Source: Paramacrobiotus metropolitanus
Taxonomy: Eukaryota > Tardigrada > Eutardigrada > Parachela > Macrobiotidae
Direction of reading: 5' to 3'
Length of the DNA: 64,000 bases
Assembly: GCF_019649055.1 (NCBI RefSeq)
Contig: NW_026570229.1
Span: 434,001 to 498,000 of the forward strand
In this document: one piece after another, positions 29,214 through 41,582 of the stretch
How the letters are laid out: the number at the start of each line of letters is the position of its first letter
How positions within the stretch are numbered: the first letter of the stretch is position 1
Notes under the pieces: generated by a model
Database searches by the model: none
The model's input: only the letters and a program-made list of their open reading frames with translations
Told to the model about the DNA's origin: nothing
Translations under genes and position numbers: made by a program

Positions 29214-31408
29214 CTGGAAAGAAAGTCATTTGATTTATGAAAACCTGATATGTTTCTCAGACAGACCGGTCGGTCAACCACTGCTGTTATGGATAGAGAT
29301 CCATCCGATACTGTAGGTTTCTTAGATACCGTAGATACAGGAAAGCTTTATTTCGAATTCGAAAAATTTTCGGTAGGATTTGTTTGCATCTAATGAAAAC
29401 CAAAACCTTTCGTTATTTCGAAAATGTATAGTTATGTCTATGATTTTCGGTGAGAAACGTTACGCTACTCCTTAACGAAAGCCTCAGGCAGCTCACCATC
29501 TCCAGGTTCAACGGCAAGATCGGCACTGTGTGAAACCTGCAAATGATTTGCATGACATTTAGTCAAAAGAAAAGGCTGGTTCCAAGTTCTGACGCAACAA
29601 CCTGCTAACCGCAAACAAAATCCAGATTTTATCAAAATAATTTATAATAAGCTATATTGTAAAAGGGAACCGATATTCCTTGCAGCATGCCCAGGATCTC
29701 ACAAGCTCTACAGAAAAATGCTAAAATTCTACTTAAATGATAAAATACTACAGCCAATGCACTATAATTCGAAACCTGTATATTACTCGCTTCCAGTCTT
29801 TACTCGTCCCTGAGACGGGCTGTTGCTTACCTGAATTAAACCGGTAAATGTCCAAAATAAGAATGATTGTGGCATTGAAACCGAGTAAGAATGCAGCACA
29901 TTTCTCCACACCATGAAAGCCATGACCCAGGTCTGCAAGGGTGCAAGGGTGCCCAGGACAGTAAATAAATCCCAAGTTACGCCGAAAATAAATCACCTAT
30001 AACACCAGAATTACGTTAAATATACGAAAATTAAGTATTATCACGATACGCTGCAAGTGAAATTAAATGACCGAAATTCTAACGGTAAATTCTAATCGAT
30101 TGTTCCAATACACGCCATAAAGCTATGCCAAAAACCCCGTATATTCCAAACTGTAACACATTATGTGTAATGAAACCGTTGTTTGTCTAATGTAATCTTC
30201 CGCTGGTGTATTTTTCCTTAAAAATAATAGCCGAAATTTAATTACAGAGTACATTCTCTTTAGAAAATGTAAAAAATTAAGAAAAAAAGGGAACCCTGCA
30301 ATCTGTGTTAATCTTATTTACCTTTTGGTTGTTGGTGCATTTTTAACTTACTTTAAAAGCAAAGTTCACTTATTACGAATGCAGCTTACGCTGTGGAGGA
30401 CTGTTGCTCAGTTGTCAGCGGATAGAGTAGTTGCAATGCTAGATTCGAATAAGCGAAGAAACAAGCTATCTGCTTATGCACAAGCACAACAAGGAGAAAT
30501 AATCGAGCACGTTAAGCGCACATCGGTAGAAGTATACATGCCAGCGGTAGACGCCACTAAACGGATATAAATAAATCAAGAGACGCTGACATAATATTCA
30601 CGGACAGATCGTGTAGATCAATGAACACGCGATCTGCCGCAGCCGAACAATGATCACGCGGCTTTTGGCCGGTGATTAAAGCACTGATCGCTGCAAGGTG
30701 CATTAGCATGTACCGGAACGTTCTTCGCAGCCCACATAATCGTAATAAGCAATAGCAAGAATACCTTGCTTGATCGCCGTAAAATCTCCATCACGGTTAC
30801 GTTGTAGGGCGGTTAAGAAAAAGTGTGATTCACGGTTGCTTAGAAAGTACCGGCGCTTGCGCTTGGTTTGTCGGCAAACCAGTTGGTCGTAAAGGGTGAA
30901 GCCTTAAGGTAAAGAGATATCTGCAGTAAGCACTAAGCAGCAGCGCACGGTTTACCTACTTAAACTTCCACTTCAGTCACGTCACATTTCTCGAAATTGA
31001 GGAGATTTCTCAGCTATAACCACTTTTATTTGCTGGGTTTTGCGAAAACATTCGTAACGCTTCTGTACGACGTCGGTGTAGTGAGCTTCTACTGTTTATG
31101 TGTAAATGGAAAGCATTCTTAGAGTACAGACTTATTTTACACACTAGTGCAACAATTCAAACAAACAAAATCAATGAAAATGCGTCACTTGAATACGTGA
31201 GACCTAGTTGGTTGCTAAAGCTCGGGAAAAGCGATTTCCATAATTTTTACAGGCATGTGTGCCTATTATGATTTGTATGTACATCTCCGAGTACGCAATA
31301 TCATTGGTCTAACCAAGTCAGTCTGTTTAAACAGTCACCTTATTCAGGAACGGCCACCGACCTGCATCAGAGCGAAGATACAAACAGAGAGGCTGCAGCC
31401 TGTTAACT
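29214..31408. other. No supported gene
   Basis: About 2.2 kb upstream of the FN3 exons. Short frames at 29748-29996 (-) and 30325-30570 (+) show no family signature and I reject them. Unidentified 5' exons of the FN3 gene may lie here. Confidence 0.4.
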
Positions 31409-31699
31409 TATTCGACTTCACAATGTGCGACACTTGTCCGCTGCTCAGGTCGCAAGCAACAGCCGCTACACTGATTTTGAATCGGAATGGTGTGGACAAG
31501 CAGTGAGTCATTCTGTCGTTGCGAATGGGGATTTCACGCACTGGCTCACCCTTCACATCCAGGTTCGGCTCACCCTTTACATCCAGATTCATCAGTTTCA
31601 CCCGATATTACGAATACTTCGCGGTAGTCGACGGCCCTTGAAGTGGCAACATCAGCTTGGCCGGTAGAGGTTGTACGCGCAAACGTAGTTTTAATGGAC
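31409..31699 (-). pseudogene. Duplicated, dead copy of the second FN3 exon
   Basis: Matches the exon at 28851-28579 throughout: VQPLPAKLMLPLQGP, EPVREIPIRNDR, ISVAAVACDLSS and HIVKSNK correspond in order. The acceptor (TTGTAG) survives, but the donor is changed from GTAAGT to ATAAGT, a frame shift follows TTAKYS, and an internal tandem duplication doubles NLDVKGEP. A clear segmental duplication about 2.8 kb upstream of its source. Confidence 0.8.
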
Positions 31700-31861
31700 C
31701 TACAATGACATGCTTAGCTGCGTTACGGGAATACGTACAACAACCGAAAATGTTAAAAAGCCCTAATTCGCGCATATTGATCATTCGCTTCGGTTTCTTT
31801 AAGGGTACCGATAAGATGTTGTTATAATTGAAGGTCCCATGATGCGCGGTCCTCTCCACGC

Positions 31862-32046
31862 GTGCCTGCCGTTGGTGGAAGCGTCTACGCTGCGGGCGGA
31901 TATACTGCCCAGCTTGAAGGGAAGGTTTCCTGGGCTGACGTCGTGGAGTGCTACGGCGAAGCCACGGAAAAATGGAGCGTGGTGCGCAACACACGGCCCA
32001 TCAAGGAACAATGCGCGGTTGCCGTATTGCCGCATTACTTGCTCAA
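31862..32046 (+). pseudogene. Kelch-repeat fragment
   Basis: PAVGGSVYAAGGYTAQLEG, then ECYGEATEKWSVV and AVAVLPHYLL form about one kelch blade (the glycine pair, then a spaced Tyr and Trp). There is no start, no further repeat and no BTB domain nearby. It is a stray piece of a kelch gene. Confidence 0.55.
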
Positions 32047-32966
32047 CAGATGGAATATAAACGGCGACGAAAAGGACAACGAGAACGCTTTCATAAAAAT
32101 CCGCAACGCTTACTGGATGCCGCTCTTGTTCGCCGACTACCTGCTATATTGAATATCGCTTGTGCCACTATTATTGACTCGCAAACCAGAGCAAAATGCG
32201 TGAAATTATTCAGTTGTTAACGCGTTACTTGTCTTTTTAAAGCTTAGCCTTTCAGGAGAGTATTGATAATAGCTAGAAAGAAATACTTCAATGTGCCGTT
32301 ACTTTTAACCGGCTTTCTTTCGCGGAGACCCGCACGGACAGTTCATATGGCGGCTTTTGTGACACTAAATTTATTTTTTTAAAGAACAAGATGTTGCTTT
32401 AAAAGAGTCTCAACCTGCGATCTCAACTCTGCACTGAAGCTTTTGCTAATTTTAATATGCACTTACGCATGAAACTGTCTATCGAATTGCAAGTAAAATG
32501 TCAGGGTAACACCGCGTTTGGCTGCTTCAGATATCAAAAGCACATTAAGGCCAGCTGCTTGAAAATGTGTGACAGTTAGCACCCACGAACCAGATATCTC
32601 GAGCCGGTTTTTTAACACATAAAAAACGTTGCCTGAGGAAACAGCAGAATACGAGAATACGACATTAAGAGGAAGCTTAAAGCTGGGCACTTCCAGTTAA
32701 CAGAGTCTGGCGGAAACAACGATACAATGTCACGTTGCTAGCAGAAAAAAACAAGCACCATTATGCTGCGATATCGAATTTGCGCACTTATTGCTTCCAT
32801 TGCACTTTGTTCCCGCGTTTCGTCGAAAACAATCCGCAATCTACCAGAAGGTATATAAAAGGAAGTTTAAGACAGAAGAAACCGTGTTTATCATGGCTGG
32901 GATTATAATCTTACAGGAAAAGTACTACCAAAAATCAAACACCCATTCAGTATTTCGCTTATGCAG

Positions 32967-34019
32967 CTTTATCGATCCGGAAATTTTGGCAAACAGTGAT
33001 GATGAGGAATTCACGCGCTACGACAGCGATCTGCCGGAAGGAGACATTCTGGGGCTCCAAACGTTGCAGGTAACTAGCTATTCGCAACCCGTTTAAAGTC
33101 ACAGCGCGTGTAGCCGATTTTGTAAGAGAAATTAAAGCGTTTGTCAACCGTTGCTGGTCCCAAAATACAACTGTACCGTTTGCTGGTCGCTTGTTGTCGA
33201 ACATCTGATATTTTAAATTTCCAACTGTACGTCCTTTCTAGCTAGAACGGCTGCTAGTTTTGGAAATGTTTTAAGTAGCACACCAGAATTACTGCCTCTC
33301 AACAAATGCCAGGTTGCGATTGATTAATTAGTTATTTGTAGCACCAAAGGAGATCCAGATTATATTGGAGTCGATGCGTATTATCAGTCACCGTACCGGT
33401 AACTGTCTCAATTTTGTGCAGCGCACCACCGAAGAAGATTACATCAGCTTTCAAAAAGGACTGCAGTTAGTGACTTTTCTCAACAATATGGTCAACTGCT
33501 ACGATGATGATCATCGAAAAAATAATTACCGGTTTTCGTTAGGTGCATGTCGAATATTGGTCGCATTGGTGGGAAGCAAGCGGTAACCTATTCGCCCGCA
33601 TGCCTGAAGCAGCACGGCGACGTTCAGCACGAACTGCTGCATGTGCTGGGTTTCTTCCATGAGCATTCCCGAGCCGACAGAGACGAATATGTTAAAATCA
33701 TCTGGGACAACATCGCCAAAAGTAAGGCTGATTAAAGCGCAGAGTTTAATGATTGATTGGTGATTTGGAGTACCTTTTCCAGGCGACAGGGACCAGTTTG
33801 CCAAGCACGAGAACGGGAACACGTACGGGTTCTCGTATGACTACGAATCAGTTATGCACTACAAGCACAACGCCTTCGCTAAGGACAGCGCTATCCCGAA
33901 CATCGTCCCAACCAGCAGAAAGTCGAAGATTGGACAGAGCCGGGATCTGAGTCCGTTGGACGTGGTCAGAATACACCGACGGTTCCGATGTGCTATTGCG
34001 CATCCGAAGCAGTTTGCCT
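32967..34019 (+). CDS. Astacin (M12A) zinc metalloprotease, partial gene
   Basis: Four exons are visible: 32967-33069, 33340 to about 33480, 33543-33721 and 33783-34019. Exon 1 has the end of a prodomain with the aspartate-switch type motif PEGDILG. Exon 2 has ISHRTGNCLNFVQRTTEEDY, typical of the astacin N-lobe. Exon 3 carries the zinc site HELLHVLGFFHEHSRADR, with three zinc histidines, the catalytic Glu and the following conserved R-x-D-R. Exon 4 carries the Met-turn SVMHY and ends near LSPLDVVRIHRRF. No signal peptide exon was found. The donor of exon 2 is unclear: GTGACT or a GC-AG site would fit, and one residue may be missing. A possible further exon follows near 34063-34200. It is a secreted protease for cuticle or digestion by family analogy. 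Confidence 0.85.
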
Positions 34020-34441
34020 GTAAGCTTAGTACTAGTACATTCCTTAGGTAAGGCGTTAATTAAGTGCCAGGCAGAAGTTTGTCCAACTTTTGCTGCACGC
34101 ACCAGGTGACCTCAGTGGCAGCGAAAAACCGAGCAACTACCCAGTCTGCCCAATTGCGCAAGCAAGGAGGGAAGATCCGTGCGAGTCCGGCAACAGTATC
34201 GGTAAGTGCTGTTCGCTGGTTGTGAAAAGGCGCCTTAATTTGCAATCAACCTGAACAACCACCAAAGACATAATTTCTGGGCAACCGATGAGCGGTATTG
34301 TAACCTCTGTTATGCGACAAACTAAAGCGCTGTTGCTAACAACGCATCAATGCACTGGTAGTTGGTTATTTAACTGCGAAAACGGAAAACTTGCAAAATG
34401 CTGGCAGAAAACTAGAACATAACGGTTGATCATTTTTACAG

Positions 34442-35275
34442 AAGATGACGGTGAAAACAGTGAGAGTTTTACCACATCGGAATCGTTCCCGCAGTTTTCT
34501 GTAGAGCCAATGAGCGCAGAGCAGTGTGGGCACCAGTGTACGGCCAACTGCAATGACCCGGAACTGACAGCTGCGACCTGCACGTCTTTCCAAGGGCTGA
34601 CCATCAACTGTAGCACACAGGTTAGCGCGGCGGAAATTCGGCAAATCAGCGCTGGACTTTCCAAACCTCCGATTAGACCGATTGCGGTTGACCTTTATGA
34701 TGGTGACTACATCGTTTTCGAGAGTTTTCAGACTGTTCGGCAACAAGTCGTTACGACTGCCATTAGAAACTGTATTTCCAGCCGCACCGTCCAAAAACTT
34801 GCAGCACTACGCTTCTCCAATTTGCTACAATTGGAGCTAAAACACTGCCATGGACTGGAAATCAAGAGGACCGATTTCGGCCAATCAATCAAGATCACCG
34901 TGATTACTTTCGAAGACACTACTATTAAAACGTTGGAGAAGGGCACGTTTATTGATTTGCCGTCTTCTATCCTTAGAGTTGGGCATGCGCAACATGCCCG
35001 TTTTCGGGAGGACCATTCGTGATTACCTGGAGAAGCTGCACTGCGACTGTGAGTTCCAATGGTTTCGCGATTGGTGGGAAAGGAATCGGCAGTTGCTGCA
35101 CAAGACCACGGAAAGAGAAGTGTACCTCGTTCCAGAATCCTGGATGAATATCAATTACACCAAAGAGGACATTTATTTGCCTATTGACTGTTCGGTCAAT
35201 CCGTTTCCTGCTACATCAGCTTCCGTCGACCACAGACAGTACAGATTCTCTCATTCTCAATCAACGTACCGGACT
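34442..35275 (+). pseudogene. Secreted LRR-type protein A, one frameshift
   Basis: Starts after an acceptor (TTTTTACAG), so a signal-peptide exon lies upstream. It shares, with the next gene, FSVEPMSAEQCGHQ, the pattern KPPIRPIAVD, an LRR region (LLQLELKHCHGLEIKRTDF) and a C-terminal LRR cap: LHCDCEFQWFRDWWERNRQLL, then IDCSVNPFP. A one-base loss near 34965-34975 (GATTTGCCGTCTTC) shifts the frame between the last LRR and the cap; both sides are well conserved. The exon ends at a donor, GTAAGT, at 35276. Probable extracellular recognition or binding protein. Mutation and assembly error cannot be told apart. Confidence 0.7.
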
Positions 35276-35744
35276 GTAAGTATGTACGACGAAATGTTTT
35301 ACCTCAGAATCTGGGGGCGTTTCGAAACACCAATCTTTTACGCCTTAAAATTGGCAGCATAACGTACGTCATGTATAATAAAGTTCTACAGTACGTCTGC
35401 CTAATGTTGTAAGTATTCACCATCATTCTTTACTCCATGGACATTTTATTTGATTGCTCCTACACGCCACGCGAGAACACCAAAGGTGGGCTCGGAATAT
35501 ACTTCCTTTGGGCAGTTATGCCGAACATGGCCGGAAACGGCCCCAAGCCATCACAAAGACAACAAAAACAGAAAAAAAAATTTTATGCAGCAAGTGACAC
35601 ATGTTAGCGCTTAACATTTCTCAATTTATACCAATTCACACACGTACACATAACTGTAACAGAGAGAGCACTAGAAAGGGGGCGTGTCGTGTGTCGCAAT
35701 ACCCGGATTCCTGCGTCCCTCTGAATCCAATCCGTTTCTTCCAG

Positions 35745-36601
35745 TTTCGAGGGCCGGTGTTGACAAAGTACAGTGTTCAGATAAACCGGTGAACTCTAAA
35801 GACTTATTTCCGGCTTTTTCCACTGAGCCGATGACTGCAGCAGAATGCGATTTCCAGTTCACGACAAACTTTGAACCAACAACTTACACAAGAGGCGAAT
35901 GCCTGCTTATGAAGCTCGTGCAAATCAGCTGCAACGAAGCAGCAAGCTCGGAGGAAATTAACCGCATGCTGACAGCTATCAACAAAGCACCCATCCGTCC
36001 TGTATGTGTTAATTCCGTTGACGACACCGAACTGTCATCGGCAGATCTCGGGGAAGTGAGAAGACAAATTGTTGCGTATAAACTCTACGACTGCAAAGAT
36101 CGAAGAGTCACGGGAAGGCTGCGTCAAATGCCCATGCCGAATCTTCTAGAATACAATCTTTACAGATGTCTCAACTTACAGGTAAAAAAGGCGGACTTCG
36201 AGTATTCTCAAAAATTACGAATAGTTGCGTTCTGGAATTCAACATTTCGTAATATCGAGAGCGATACATTCTCTCAGTTACCGGCACTGCGCATATTGTC
36301 ACTCGAGGCCGAGGTCAGAAAGGCAGTAGCGTTCGACGCAAATATCAAGGACTATTTGTTCCGACTTCACTGCAGCTGTGATTTTGCGCCATTCCGCAAA
36401 TGGCGACAAAGCAACAAGCAGTTACTCCGAATGACTGAGAGTCGACAACTTTATTCGGTTGAAGACAGTTACGGCAGCAACGCCTTCCAGCCCAATGACG
36501 TTTATGTGCCGATCGACTGTTCTGCAGATCCATTCCCTTCCGGACCAGACCTCATTGACTTTGACCAGGTGGAATTCTCACTGAATGAGCCTTCCTGCTG
36601 A
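35745..36601 (+). CDS. Secreted LRR-type protein B
   Basis: Paralogue of the preceding gene in tandem, intact from its acceptor (CTTCCAG, 35744) to TGA at 36599-36601. Matching blocks: FSTEPMTAAECDFQ, KAPIRPVCVNS, LRRs (LLEYNLYRCLNLQVKKADF, FRNIESDTFSQLPALRIL), the cap LHCSCDFAPFRKWRQSNKQLL and IDCSADPFP. Paired cysteines in the cap and a conserved acidic propeptide-like start point to secretion. The signal-peptide exon was not located. The two genes are about 45% alike by eye. Confidence 0.7.
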
Positions 36602-37002
36602 CCCCAATTGTTGTCAAGCTTTTGAGATCACGGTCATCGGCGTTAAGCGGAAATACTGCTAAACCTGCTGTCGACGGTGTTAGTGAAAATCTACAGACCT
36701 GCAATTTGAGTTTACGTTATCCTAGACTAATCTGCATATGCATGCAGTTTCTTCTGTTTCGCATACGTTTGTTAAATTTTTCCTTATGTTTTGGTCCATA
36801 CTTGTCGAGAAGCAATTTCTTTGACCTATTTTCGCAAAAGTACGGCCTTTCGGGATCATCAAAATTTTGGTACAAATGCTCAAATACAGTGTATCCATAC
36901 AGGAAACTTCAAAGTACAAATACCACACCACTGTTTTTTCACATAAGTGACCTTTAATGCTATCTCTGCACGATCATATTATAGGTCCGCAAACAAACTA
37001 AA

Positions 37003-37949
37003 TTAACGCGAAGTGGCTAGCAACTCGACCCGTTTGCGGAAACGGGCATACCGCCGACGCGTTACATTTTTATACTACATAGTACAGAGTAGCATATGCC
37101 ACATAACGAAATGATTTTTGTGCTTTAAAATATGATCACTAGTAATTACGCATTCGTTGTTACTTTTGTTTTTATTATTTTGTAGTAGTAATTATATATT
37201 TATACTTTATCTGTTGGTATTACAAAACAATTGTTCACAGAGAAATTTCACAACAACTTCAGAAACGATCACATTAAGCATCAATCGACAGAGGCGGCCT
37301 AATCACAGAGAAAATTTGATCTAAATTTGCCCCTATCGGCGCTGTCCCCAAGATCGATGCCGCATTTCCACGTTGAATTTCGATGCTAATCCGCTGGCGA
37401 AGATATTCTGTGGCTCAATTTTTGCCGGTTTCCTGTCGTATCATCTGACCGAATTCCGTTATCGTGCGGGCAGCATCCGGTCCCGGCGGTCCGAGCGTTT
37501 CAAAACCAAGAGCGTGAAACACGTAGTCCTGGCCGATATCACGATATTTTTCGATCTTGCCCTGCTCGGCCTGTGCTGCTGCTGCTCCTGCTCGTGCGGA
37601 TGTCGCAATAATATGCGATATGGCCATTGTGTTGACGCAAGTAGCGTCCCATGCCAGCATTCGTCCTCTCTCCCAAGGTGTTAAGGTAACACCGTCTGGC
37701 CGCTTATTGTCTGTTGGAAAGATGCCTTGCGGTTCTACTTCGCTTTCGAAACCAGCAGATGCAATTATTTTGCTGTTCACCTTACGTGCCCCCCTTTACC
37801 AGCTGTACAACTTTATTTTTTTTGCTTGTTAACGATTCAGGATATGCTCATTACAATTATCGGGATATATAGTAAAAGCACGCTCTATAAGATGAGCTAT
37901 GATAATTTTTGAGGATTATTTCGAAAATTCGCTAGCCACTTCGCGTTAA
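37003..37949. repeat. 947-bp segment bounded by a perfect 19-bp inverted repeat
   Basis: The sequence of 37003-37021 (starting TTAACGCGAAGTGG) recurs as its exact reverse complement at 37931-37949. The arms do not extend further and no target-site duplication is evident. A LINE fragment lies inside. It may be a non-autonomous element or a rearrangement scar. Confidence 0.6.
37415..37780 (-). pseudogene. LINE-type retroelement fragment, C-terminal domain
   Basis: The frame contains KRPDGVTLTPWERGRMLAWD, then SARAGAAAAQAEQGKIEKY and FETLGPPG...GQMIRQETG. This is the segment that follows the reverse transcriptase in many invertebrate LINE-like elements. No RT motif is nearby, so only the 3' end was inserted or survives, as is usual for 5'-truncated copies. 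Confidence 0.65.
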
Positions 37950-39008
37950 GCTGAATTATGGCTCTAATGTAAAGTGTCAACAGTTATGATAAATACGAAG
38001 GACTGTATAGTTTTCACCATAACGCTATTGATCACAGTCTCAGTCTATACAAGCTAGTCAACATAACAAAAGTTCCAACCTGGTGAGAAAAGCCTGGTAG
38101 AGAAGAAATTCAGAACGGCTCAACGCGTTCATAACACAGCTACAGGATGCTTCGCCTGTCAGCACAAACAAGCCAGTTTCAACTTAAAACAGCAATCGAG
38201 ATCCAGTCATCAAAATAATCGACCTGTACAACATTTAAAGGGAGTTTATTATTTTAGAACTACTAATTTTCCGATTTCAGATTGTTTCCAACACGCCAAG
38301 AGCCGTTGAATTTTGAAATGAATTTTTGTTCGACGTTGTCGATTTGAGAGCTCGACGTGTAACTTTAGTTCCACTCTTGTTGCGCGCGGAGTGCAAGTGT
38401 CCCTCTAGGCCGACGATGACGAGCTTTTCGGTGAACTAAACTAGTGAACTAGACAAAAAGCCCGAATATTTATTGTTTATAGGTTAATGAGTGATCGACC
38501 GACAGATGTTTTTTCGAAGATGGAGGATCATCGCATCGTTCCGGTCGAACGATGTAAAGAGGCTGATAATTATTTAAAGCGTGCAGTCGTTAATTTTTGC
38601 AGTGCGATTCGGCAACATGTGTTACATGATTGCCGGTCTCTGATTTGCCATACATGTAAGGAAACAGGACTTGCCGCGAGCAGATAGTATTAAAGAGGAA
38701 GTGAGTTGCATAACCAGGAAACACAAACAGGTTTATTCGAAAATATCTGTCCAACATGTGTCGCACCAGCTTAAGGCGCTATCAGCCGACACGGACGATC
38801 AGTTATACTACAGATTCTTTAAGAACCCTAATTAAGGAAGTGAGCTTGCTCCCTGAATGAGCGGAGCGCACAAAACTGAATTGGTTTTTTTTTGTAGACT
38901 GCCATTTGTGCAAAAAATGCATTCCATAGAATCGAACACCAAAAGGCCATGTCTAGACAGGAAGTATTACTTTTAACAGTGTTGCCTCCCACCTACTTTT
39001 CACCCTCG
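37950..39008. other. No supported gene; 5' flank of the LRR array
   Basis: Sequence from about 38610 (GTTACATGATTGCCGG..., then CTTGCCGCGAGCAGATAG) recurs before other array members at about 43868, 47453 and 54410. The duplicated unit thus extends some 600 bp upstream of each gene. Confidence 0.5.
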
Positions 39009-39130
39009 TGACAGAACCGGCTGCTGAATCACAACAGTGAATGATTAGTGCAGAATTCTCATTTCGCTGAAATTCGGAAGTGCCTTCGGGTCAAAAACAG
39101 AAAACCGCATAAGCCTGATTAAGTATATAA
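39009..39130 (+). promoter_or_regulatory. Array promoter 1: conserved block and TATA box
   Basis: ACAGAACCGGCTGCTGAATC begins near 39010, about 194 bp before the ATG. TATATAA at 39124-39130 lies about 75 bp before it. Confidence 0.7.
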
Positions 39131-39202
39131 ACAGTCCAGTACAAACTAAAGCTCGGAAGACCCACATTGGCGGTCTCTATTAATAGCTCCGCGGGAAAGA
39201 CT

Positions 39203-40408
39203 ATGCATCGATTAACGCCATTCCAGCGCCTTTGCTGCCTTCTTTTTCTGCCGGTTCTGATCGGTATCCCAACCACTGTGCATGCTATTCCCCAGACAAC
39301 GGAATCTCCAGAAAAATATAACTTCGACGCCTTCGGTGAAGATATTTTCGGCCCCTTTGGTGAAGCGATCTTGACGAGCGTGTCGGAAGCGGAACTCTTA
39401 GATCCCCATGCGTTATCACCGGCAGACAAGCAGCGGAAAAAGGCGCGCCCGTGCAAGCCCTACGTCTTGTCAGGCTGCAGCGCCCAGTGGAAGTACTGCG
39501 GCTGCGACGTACCGGCATTCAATCTTAGCGCCATCGCTCCCAACGCCGACACCATCGAGATTGGCGAATGGAACTTCTGGGTGGATTTCTGCACTCCTAG
39601 CTGTCTGCTTGATACGTTCACGCCTCTTCCCCATCGTCCCAACGTAACTACCGTTCGTCTGCACAATATTTGGGCGGCACCTGATAATCGACCGTTTCCG
39701 GTCGCTGGTTATCTGGTTAATCTGCAGCCGACGCTGAAAGTACTGCTGTTGCTGAGGCTGTATTTGCCAACAATCACGCGTGACACTTTTGCCGGGTTCG
39801 TGGCACTGCAAAAGTTGACAGTATCGGGTTGCTACGTGTCAGCCATTGAAACCAATGCTTTTACCGCCCTGAATAACGGTCCCGGATCAGCGTTGCCGCA
39901 ACTGAAAACGCTCAATTTTATCATAACAATATTACCATTCTCGATTGGTCTGCCTTTGTGCCGTTGATGGGCAGTGTCAAGGTGAGCATTCAAAAACCGT
40001 GCTTCAGTAAGTATGACAATGCAAGGGCCAATTAAGTTGTTAATAGAAGCCTTTGGTTTTCATGGTAAAAAAAATACAATGCATAAAGATGAGTTTTTTT
40101 TGCAGGATATTTACCTAGAAGATAACAATATCCAGCGGATTTTTCTCAGCCGCTTCTTCGTGGTGCGCAGCCTGGAGACTATCGTCCTGGATAGAAACAG
40201 CAACCTGACTGATATCGACGACCGCTTCTTACGCAGCGTCTCCCCTGCTTCCGGTCGACCGCGATTGGTTCTAGGGGATACTCCTCTCTGCTCGGATGCC
40301 CCGCACTGTCAAAGGATCAACAAGATCTACGGACCCCTCGAGGATTGCTGCACGGATACAGCGCCGCCGAACCATAGCCCGGCACGACCATCCAGAAGTA
40401 CAGTTTAA
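39203..40408 (+). pseudogene. Secreted LRR array gene 1, frameshifted
   Basis: Exon 1 (39203-39981) encodes a signal peptide (MHRLTPFQRLCCLLFLPVLI), a short acidic linker, a Cys-rich cap (CKPYVLSGCSAQWKYCGCD, DFCTPSCLLDTFTPL) and LRRs (LPTITRDTFAGFVALQKL). Exon 2 (40106-40408) adds a last LRR (NNIQRIFLSRFFVVRSLETI) and a C-terminal cap with paired cysteines (PLCSDAPHCQ, EDCC). A one-base loss near 39915, in CTCAATTTTATC compared with the paralogues, shifts the frame at the end of exon 1. All else matches the intact copy at 44444. Confidence 0.75.
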
Positions 40409-41398
40409 GCGGAAGAGTCTCAGCAGACGGCTAACCATGTGACGACTGAGTGATCTTGACCTGTTGTCATGAAAATAGGCCTGATATTTCTGGGTATATG
40501 TTTTGCTTGTGTTTTTCTTACGGACAGGACGATTTCGAGTCTAATAAATTGAACCGAAGCCCGGTGCTTCCATGCTTTCGATCAATGCTGCGGTGACCTT
40601 ATACATATTTCCACCGCAAAAAGTTCGAAGCGCTAAAAAAGCATTCCCGATGATTATAGATGTTCTAGCAGCATCGTTTTATAATTTCTATCGTGCACGC
40701 GCTTCTTAATGCGATTAGAGTTTCTCATTCCTGCGGAACACGCGCAGAGCTCAAGCCATTAATAATATGCAAGATAAGTTGGCAGGATAGTCAAGCAACA
40801 TTTAGAGGCATTCTGCGCCGTAAACCAGTTGAACAATTGTGCAATAGGCAGTCCATAATATGTATTTACAGTAAACAGCAGCAGCGCCGGAGCCGGGTGC
40901 TTTACCGATAAGTTGTTATTACTGACAGCGCAGTAAAAATGGGATGGGTCAGCCTCTATCTGTCTATCGAATGTTTTCTTAGGTCTTTTTGTGTCAACAG
41001 CTTGTCGGCAACTTCTGATTTTCTTGACTGTACTGGGTAACTTCAAACAGATCGCTGAAACATACCGCAACCGAAATACAAGTTAAAGTACAAAGTACAA
41101 ACAATTTCGCTTGGCTTAGGCAGGAAGTTTATATGAATTTCCGGTTCTAATAAAAACAATCTTTATTACAACCGTGTGCTGCTATAAAACTTTCCAAGTA
41201 CCTTACTTGCTTTTTACGTTTGACAACACCATTCACTGCCAGCAGGGCCCTAAATGGGTTTTACTAGTCAGTAGTCAGCTTATTGAACATAAAGAAGCGA
41301 AGCATTACACACAAACAAACAACACTTGTGCAAACAACACTCGACCGTGTCGATAAGCAGCGCCACTAACACTGCTTCCCATAACTCATCGAACTTGT
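40409..41398. other. No supported gene
   Basis: Spacer between array members 1 and 2; AATAAA-like hexamers near 40540 could end gene 1. No motif is recognised on either strand. Confidence 0.4.
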
Positions 41399-41399
41399 G

Positions 41400-41421
41400 A
41401 CAGAACCGGCTGCCGAATCAC
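41400..41421 (+). promoter_or_regulatory. Array promoter 2: conserved block
   Basis: CAGAACCGGCTGCCGAATCA, one mismatch to promoter 1, about 183 bp before the ATG. The TATA region has diverged. Confidence 0.65.
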
Positions 41422-41582
41422 ACCACTCTATGATTGGTGAAAAATTATCATTCCGTTGAATCCGGAAATGCCTCCGGGTGTAGTCAAGAAAATCACATGA
41501 TCGTCGCAGCGAAGTGTAAATTAATGCGCGAAGAACCTACCTACGCGAAGGCGTCTCCTTTCTTAACTCCTCCTGAAAAACG

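Noticed and set aside
29748-30570. Short frames upstream of the FN3 gene
   Set aside because: No FN3 signature, no consistent splice sites and no signal peptide.
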